From Rubrivivax sp. (GTDB lineage Bacteria; Pseudomonadota; Gammaproteobacteria; Burkholderiales; Burkholderiaceae_C), in assembly GCA_030681795.1 (NCBI GenBank), contig JAUXRG010000034.1, forward strand, positions 1-42,603: 42,603 nt of DNA, written 5' to 3'. The position numbers were made by a program, and so were the translations under genes. This document shows positions 36,157 through 42,603 of this stretch, in pieces (the first letter of the stretch is position 1; every line of letters begins with the position of its first letter). The notes under the pieces were generated by a model. That model was not told the DNA's origin. It made no database searches and was given only the letters and a program-made list of their open reading frames with translations.

Positions 36157-36409
36157 GCTCTATTGCACGAGCCCTGTTGCGGCTGTAGCCCGGATGCGCG
36201 GCGCGCCAGGCCTGTACCCGAGCGACGTGTACGAGGCCGCTGAAGTAGTCGTTGTTGGGCGGCCGGGCCAGCCAGGCGGCCTGGCTGGCGGCCTTGCTCG
36301 CGCGCCGGCAATCGGCAGCGCAGCAGTACCGCTGACGCTCACCCTTGCGATGGTCGGGGATGAAAAACAACCCGCACGACACGCACTTGCGCTGTCCCGC
36401 CTTGGCCAT
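36068..36409 (-). pseudogene. Truncated zinc-ribbon-like hypothetical protein
   Basis: From the ATG at 36407-36409 (GGGGAG upstream) a 113-residue frame begins MAKAGQRKCVSCGLFF. Cys9, Cys12, Cys29/30 and Cys34 form a zinc-ribbon-like cluster, and QAAWLARPPNNDYF and HVARVQAWRAAHPGY follow. I recognise this N-terminus from a family of accessory-region hypothetical proteins that are usually longer. After about residue 80 the likeness stops, and the last third reads through DNA that is the 3' end of the convergent pseudogene. The break near 36160-36190 looks like a deletion or recombination joint. Confidence 0.55.
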
Positions 36410-36475
36410 CGCCGCTCCCCAACGAACCCGTCGAGCGCGACGATCACCTCGACCGAACACTCGTCGGCACAGAGT

Positions 36476-36578
36476 CTGAAGAAGACGGAAGGCGAAACTG
36501 AAGAAGACCGTCAGAGACCGTGATCCGAAGAAGAAGGATCAGCAAGAACACGCACGTTCAGACCGGCTGAAAGAAGAC
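36476..36578 (+). repeat. Imperfect purine-rich repeats in gene-free stretch
   Basis: Variants of CTGAAGAAGAC occur at 36476-36486, 36498-36508, 36524-36534 (CCGAAGAAGAA) and 36567-36578 (one extra A). They lie in a stretch (36461-36786) in which I see no gene. The G+C content here is visibly below that of the housekeeping region. Confidence 0.5.
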
Positions 36579-36786
36579 AAATTCAAGCCGGCGCCCACAG
36601 CTGGCGCCCGGCATGCGTGTGTTCATCGCACAACCCTAAACAGAAGCCAGAAGCGGGCACCCCGAACGGCCGGTTCAGATCAAGCTGTATCGACACCAAT
36701 CCCCGACCAGATCGACGGGATTCGGCTCGGTAGCGGTACCAATGTCCTGCCGTCCTGCTTGCAATCAATCTGGTCCGACACCCAGT

Positions 36787-37200
36787 CTAGACATCGAGGT
36801 CGACCCAAACAGCGGCATGGTCCGACGCGGCTTCGACGGGCTGCGTGAGGGAGTCCAGCACCGGCCACTTCTTCGGCCTCACGCCGGGCCAGACGCCCTG
36901 GCGGATCACTCCACCCGACTTCGCTCGGGCGAACAGTCCGGGCGAGAGCCGGATGTAGTCGATCTTGTTCTTCGCTGCGCGCAGCCACCGAAAGTGCCCG
37001 GAAAACCGCCGTTATCGAAGGCTGAGTGTTCGAAGCCATTCTGGAGCGTGGGCTGTTCGATCAGCGGCGCCAGCGATTTACCAAGCGTCCTTCGCCCTGA
37101 TCACGAGGGCTGGCTCAGCAAACATGGGCAGCCCGGTGGAGGTGGGCTCTTCGCCGAACCGCCTTGTCATTCGGGTGGTGCGGTTCGACGATCTGCACCA
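36787..37200 (-). pseudogene. Decayed endonuclease/exonuclease/phosphatase-family gene, C-terminal part
   Basis: The minus strand ends at a TAG (36787-36789) after a clear EEP-family C-terminus: NKIDYIRLSPGLFARAKSGG, then QGVWPGVRPKKW and AASDHAAVWVDLDV. Just upstream the matching family sequence LAPLIEQPTLQNGF...FDNGGFPGTFGGC lies in another frame, so a frameshift falls near 36965-36985. Further upstream (about 37080-37200) EPALVIRAKDAW is in a third frame with a stop. The family includes nucleases and phosphoesterases that use Asp-His pairs, and SDHAA is the conserved end motif. No start remains. Confidence 0.6.
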
Positions 37201-37212
37201 GCACACCTCACG

Positions 37213-37736
37213 TCATGGGGGTGGCCGACGGTGCTTCAGCGCATGCTCCGCCTCCATCAGGTAGCGATTCGCGGCCTCGGCATCCGCTGGCATGCCGAGG
37301 CCGCCATGCTGGTATGCCATCGCGAGCTCGAAGTTGGCTTCGGCGATTTCATGCTCGGCGGCGCGCTCGAACCAACGTCGCGCCTGTTCGGGCGCGAGCG
37401 GCCCGCCCTCGCCGGCGACCAGCATCTGGCCGAGCATGAACTGCGCCTCCGGCAGTTCAGCCGCGGCGGCCACTCCGAGCCAGCGCCGGGCCGCGACGAG
37501 GTCGATCGGGACACCCGCAGCGCCGCGCCGATAGAGTAGGCCCAAGTGATAGGCCGCCGCCGGCAGATGGCGATCCGCCGCTGCCCGAAGGTGCACGACC
37601 GCCCCGCGGGCATCCAGCGGTGCGCCCGCGACGGAGCTCAGCAGCGCCTTGCCGCGGGCCAGCTCGCTCGCGGCATCGGGCGCGCAGCCGGCGACGGCGA
37701 AGAGCGCCGTCGCCAAGACGCCGACGCGCAACGCTC

Positions 37737-37740
<4 letters not shown>
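37213..37740 (-). CDS. Sel1-repeat lipoprotein
   Basis: This 175-residue protein has a lipoprotein signal with lipobox VAGC (Cys19). At least three Sel1-like TPR repeats follow (AAYHLGLLYRRG, AQFMLGQMLVAGEGG, ANFELAMAYQHGGLG). Sel1 repeats bind protein partners, and such lipoproteins sit in the periplasm facing a membrane. Its ATG overlaps the stop of the cpdB gene (ATGA), so the two are coupled. It could assist or anchor the phosphodiesterase, but that is inference only. Confidence 0.85.
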
Positions 37741-39770
<2,030 letters not shown>

Positions 39771-39814
39771 GGCGGCTCCAGAATGACTGCGACGTAGCAG
39801 TATTCGGAGAACGC

Positions 39815-39831
39815 ATGAAAGCTTGGTGACA
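39815..39831 (-). promoter_or_regulatory. Possible PhoB-type box upstream of cpdB
   Basis: On the minus strand TGTCA and TTTCA are spaced 11 bases apart, 45-61 bases upstream of the cpdB start, resembling the 11-base direct repeats of Pho boxes. The match is short and could be chance. The rest of the gap 39771-40092 holds no gene I can support. Confidence 0.25.
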
Positions 39832-40092
39832 CCCCGTGGAGGTCGTACTGGTGCATGACCTTCGATGCCCGGCCCCGACCGCGCTGAAGCTCTCGACCCA
39901 GCGCCACATCAGCCGCATCGTCACGCAGGCGAGCGACGACGACGCGCGCCCCATGCAGCAGACGACATTTCGAATGACGGCTTTCAGCCATCCAATTCGT
40001 GACGCTGTACTTCTGGAGTGGGGTCGATGGCGTCGGCCACGGCAGTCGCAATTCGGCTCTCGAAGCGAGTACACGCCAGTGCTGTGGATCGA

Positions 40093-40822
40093 TCAAGCTG
40101 CGTCGTGCAGTTGAGACGGGTCGAGCAGAAGATAGCTGGCAAAGCGTCCGGCATCCCTGTTCCCGTCGTCGATGACGATGACGATTCGCTCCATGCCGCC
40201 GACGACGGCCGGGCTCACCCCTTCAGCCTTCTCAAAGGTGCGCAAGCCGGGAACCGTCACACGGCGCGCTGGCGCACCTTGCTCGCCGCTCCAGCGCCAG
40301 AGGTCAGAGTTGGCCGGTTCGCGTGAAGCCGGGCCTCCAATCACCAGATACGCGCCCATGGCGGGAACGTAAGACAAACCACGGATGCCGTGGCCGCCAA
40401 GATCCAGTTCGTCAAGCAATGCAGCAATCCGCGGGGCTTCATCCGATTCGAAGATTGCAGCGGAGTTTTCGACACTGGCGATGAGCGCTCGACCGTCGCG
40501 CAACGGGCTACGGAAACCAATCAACAGTCGCTTCTGGTCGGGGCTGATTTCCAGGGCTTCAATATTGAGTCCACCGCTGGCTTTGACGTTCCGTACCTGG
40601 GCTGCTGCCGCCAGCACGGCATGTCGCGTCGTCAGGGTGAAACAGTCCGGCAGTGAGCGCCGTGCTGTCGACGCCGCCATCGGCGCCGATGGTGACCAGA
40701 CTCAACGGGTGGTTCTTCTCGTCCTCCACCACGAGAAGACGCCCGCCCGGCAGTTGTTGTATAGCCGACGGCTCGTAGATGCCGGTCAAGGGCTGGAAGG
40801 CCGGAACTTCTTCGCTGATCAC
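40093..40822 (-). pseudogene. Frameshifted beta-propeller-like (DUF3616/phytase-like) gene
   Basis: Two overlapping frames on the minus strand give one protein. The first starts at a GTG (40820-40822) and reads MISEEVPAFQPLTGIYEPSA and GGRLLVVEDEKNHPLSLVTI. The second carries on with LNIEALEISPDQKRLLIGFR, GHGIRGLSYVPAMGAYLVIGG and MERIVIVIDDGN before its stop at 40093-40095. A frameshift lies between about 40620 and 40665. The EPSA...LLVVEDE and GLNIEALEISPD...LLIGFRSP pattern is that of bacterial beta-propeller esterase or phytase-like proteins. Family assignment is tentative. A sequencing error would give an intact gene of about 240 residues. Confidence 0.5.
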
Positions 40823-40846
40823 CCGGGCATTGTGAACCCGAGCCGT

Positions 40847-41008
40847 TCAGAAGTGCACCACGCTCTCGATCGGACTGTGCCGGTACGCCCCGATGCCTCT
40901 GCTCGGCACGACCAGGTAGCTTCCGCGGCGACCGCGGCAAAGCACAAGGCCAAGCTTTCCAGCATCGCTTTGGCCATCGAGCGGGGCTGATGCAAAGCTG
41001 ACGGAACG
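40847..41008 (-). pseudogene. Possible gene fragment of unknown family
   Basis: A short minus-strand frame ends GRRGSYLVVPSRGIGAYRHS at the stop at 40847, just before the frameshifted propeller gene. It reads like the end of a real protein but has no clear start of its own. The open frame continues upstream to 41074, where it overlaps the 3' end of the patatin gene. It may belong to the same decayed locus. Confidence 0.25.
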
Positions 41009-41009
41009 G

Positions 41010-42194
41010 TCAGGCAAACCACTTCTTGACGTCCACGGTAGATTGGTGCCCAACACCATCGAAGTGTTCGGCAAGCCAGGCCGTGGCTCGGGCGTGACCC
41101 TGCTCGCGAAGCCGTTCGAGGAACGGGGGGTGCGCCAGCAGCTTGGTGTCGGTGCGCTGTAGGCTGGCCAGTTGGCTGGAATCGATCATGTGGAACCGCA
41201 TCTTCTGCAGGCGTCGCTCCAGCCGGCCCATCGTGAGGAAGCCTGGACTCGCGTAGTCGACAGCCTGAGAGAACATCCGCATCTCCCGCATGAAATGCGC
41301 GCTGAACGCGAGTTCCACGATGCGGGCCTCGATCTCCTCGACCGTGCGGGGCGTGACTTCACGCTGCAGGGGGCTCAACAGCACGAGCAGCACGTCGCTC
41401 GAGTCGCAGTCGTAGAAAAGCGGGAAGACCGCAGGATTCGCGGAATAGCCGCCATCCCAGTAGGGCTCGCCGTTGATTTCCACCGCGTGATGGATCTTGG
41501 GCAGGCAGGCGGAGGCGAGCAACATGTCCAGCGTGAGTTCGCTCTCACGAAACACGCGCAGCTTCCCGGTGTTGGCCTGCGTGGCGCCGACAAAGAGCTT
41601 GAACGGACATGCTGCGCGCAGCCGTTTGAAGTCGATCTGGCCTGCGATCAGATCGCGCAGGGGATTGAGGTCAAATGGGTTGAGCTGCGACGGCGAAAAG
41701 TATCCGGCCCAGTTCGCCAGCAGCTTGCTGGCCGGTGACAGGCTGATCGCATCGCCCTCTCCCTGGGTCACCATGCCGATCGGCATCTGCCTGCCAACGG
41801 CTGTCCAGAAATCGTGCAATGCTTGGCGAGCACCGTCGCGCCCACCGTTCATCCAACCGTTCGCGAGGACCACAGCGTTCATGGCGCCGGCACTGCTGCC
41901 GCTGAGTCCTTCGAACTGAACCCGCGGATCCTCCAGCAATGCGTCCAGGACGCCCCAGGTGAAAGCGCCGTGCGCGCCGCCGCCTTGCAGCGCAAGGCTG
42001 ATCCGGCGAGACGGTTTGCGCAGGCCTCGCCACCAGACGGCGATCGTGCCGGCTGAAGGATCGGATCGCACTGCGCTGGCTTCGCGCGCCGTGGTCGTCA
42101 GCAACGACGGTCCCTGCCGTGCGCGGTCACGTGGCCACGGGACGCTGGAAGGCGATCGAACAAGTGAACTCCTTCGAAGCGGACGAAGGTCCAC
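41010..42194 (-). CDS. Patatin-like phospholipase
   Basis: This 394-residue frame contains a complete patatin domain: oxyanion loop GGGAHG (71-76), nucleophile elbow GSSAG with Ser101, and DGG with Asp247 forming the Ser-Asp dyad. It resembles cytoplasmic patatin-like esterases of proteobacteria (RssA-like, longer). Such enzymes release fatty acids from phospholipids. The first ~60 residues show no family likeness, so the true start may be further in, for example the GTG at 42069-42071. The longest start (GTG at 42194) lies 12 bases after a TATACT box. Confidence 0.85.
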   Translation of the reverse strand: MDLRPLRRSSLVRSPSSVPWPRDRARQGPSLLTTTAREASAVRSDPSAGTIAVWWRGLRKPSRRISLALQGGGAHGAFTWGVLDALLEDPRVQFEGLSGSSAGAMNAVVLANGWMNGGRDGARQALHDFWTAVGRQMPIGMVTQGEGDAISLSPASKLLANWAGYFSPSQLNPFDLNPLRDLIAGQIDFKRLRAACPFKLFVGATQANTGKLRVFRESELTLDMLLASACLPKIHHAVEINGEPYWDGGYSANPAVFPLFYDCDSSDVLLVLLSPLQREVTPRTVEEIEARIVELAFSAHFMREMRMFSQAVDYASPGFLTMGRLERRLQKMRFHMIDSSQLASLQRTDTKLLAHPPFLERLREQGHARATAWLAEHFDGVGHQSTVDVKKWFA

Positions 42195-42206
42195 GATGGT
42201 TCCATC

Positions 42207-42212
42207 AGTATA
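42207..42212 (-). promoter_or_regulatory. Candidate -10 box of the patatin gene
   Basis: On the minus strand TATACT stands at 42207-42212, 12 bases before the upstream GTG start. No clear -35 is seen. Confidence 0.35.
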
Positions 42213-42349
42213 GGGTTTACCCGCGCGATGGCATCATGACATGCTCACCTCAATTGGCGGGCGCAGCCCGTGCGGCACCGTTCGATCAGACATCAGCCCC
42301 GGCGGGCCATGTCCGCGGGGGATGCATCGATCAGCATCAGCTCGATTGC

Positions 42350-42367
42350 GGGAGGCCGCGGCCTCCC
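42350..42367. repeat. 18-base perfect palindrome
   Basis: GGGAGGCCGCGGCCTCCC is a perfect palindrome lying between the 3' end of a possible partial gene (stop at 42372) and the patatin promoter region. It could be a terminator hairpin, though no T run follows. Confidence 0.6.
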
Positions 42368-42371
42368 AGAG

Positions 42372-42603
42372 TCAGTTCTGCGGATCGTAGGTTCGGACCA
42401 CGCTGAAGTCAGGATGGTGGTCCAGCGTCAGTAGGACCCGCTGACCCGTCCGAAGGGTGTTCAGGCCGCAATACTGTTCTGTTAGACAAGAAAGCCACCT
42501 GCAGGGCACTCCGTTGACCACAGCTTCTTGCGCGGGGTTCGCGGTGCGGGTCGGATGGGTGGGCCGGTGGCCGGAAGCGGCGTGCAGTCCATGGGGACTC
42601 GGG
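42372..42603 (-). CDS. Possible partial gene of unknown function (3' end only)
   Basis: A minus-strand frame is open from the window edge to a TGA at 42372-42374, about 76 residues, ending TLDHHPDFSVVRTYDPQN. The tail reads like a genuine soluble protein and is followed by a palindrome that could end transcription. I do not recognise a family, and the start lies outside the window. It may equally be another decayed fragment. Confidence 0.3.
   Translation of the reverse strand, partial: PSPHGLHAASGHRPTHPTRTANPAQEAVVNGVPCRWLSCLTEQYCGLNTLRTGQRVLLTLDHHPDFSVVRTYDPQN

Noticed and set aside
34669..36160. An integrase gene next to tRNA-Val
   Set aside because: No tyrosine or serine recombinase motif could be found in any frame of this stretch, so the island idea rests on indirect signs only.
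39836..40114. Plus-strand frame of 92 codons upstream of cpdB
   Set aside because: It has no ribosome binding site, no recognisable family and unremarkable composition; frames on the other strand are equally open.

Overview
This is a high-GC chromosomal window, very probably from a betaproteobacterium of the order Burkholderiales (Comamonadaceae, Rubrivivax or Leptothrix-like). The reasons are the housekeeping gene set and order (rpoD/dnaG, argA, hrpA, serB, mfd, ispD-ispF, ompR/envZ, bdhA, relA), the Ala/Lys-rich N-terminal extension of RpoD, an H-NS family protein of the short betaproteobacterial type, and REP-like palindromes. No sequence search was possible, so names rest on recognised motifs and remembered families.

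Layout. 1-7.2 kb (minus): rpoD (cut by the window edge), dnaG and a membrane GGDEF/EAL protein overlapping dnaG by four bases. 7.2-9.2 kb (minus): an H-NS-like protein, a YggX-type iron protein and argA. 9.4-14.5 kb (plus): a VOC-fold protein, hrpA with a palindromic insert inside its reading frame, and a TonB-C-domain protein. 14.6-26.2 kb (minus): mfd and serB, with a compact 7.4 kb four-gene insertion between them: a type III restriction subunit (Res), a Schlafen/AlbA-ATPase protein, a ParA-like ATPase and an adenine methyltransferase (Mod). 26.3-34.5 kb: ispD-ispF, the ompR/envZ pair, a SIMPL-domain secreted protein, 3-hydroxybutyrate dehydrogenase, an alpha/beta hydrolase and relA. 34.6 kb: tRNA-Val(GAC) with a clear terminator. 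34.7-42.6 kb: an accessory tract of decayed genes (several frameshifted) around an intact lipoprotein-cpdB pair and a patatin-like phospholipase.

The most interesting unit is 15.28-22.73 kb. It carries the two catalytic halves of a type III restriction-modification system, both with intact motifs, but in the unusual order res first and mod last, separated by an ATPase of the AlbA_2/HATPase type and an orphan ParA with no ParB. The junctions with mfd and serB are only 6-7 bases, there is no integrase, and a cluster of nested palindromes sits in the only sizeable gap of the operon. It looks like a defence cassette slipped into a housekeeping operon. The accessory proteins suggest something beyond plain restriction, which is inference.

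Other notable features are two four-copy heptamer tandem repeats in front of regulators (rpoD and envZ), a 12-bp inverted repeat in the ompR upstream region, a divergent ispD/mfd promoter whose two -10 boxes form one palindrome and which may give a leaderless ispD mRNA, and a string of pseudogenes downstream of tRNA-Val.
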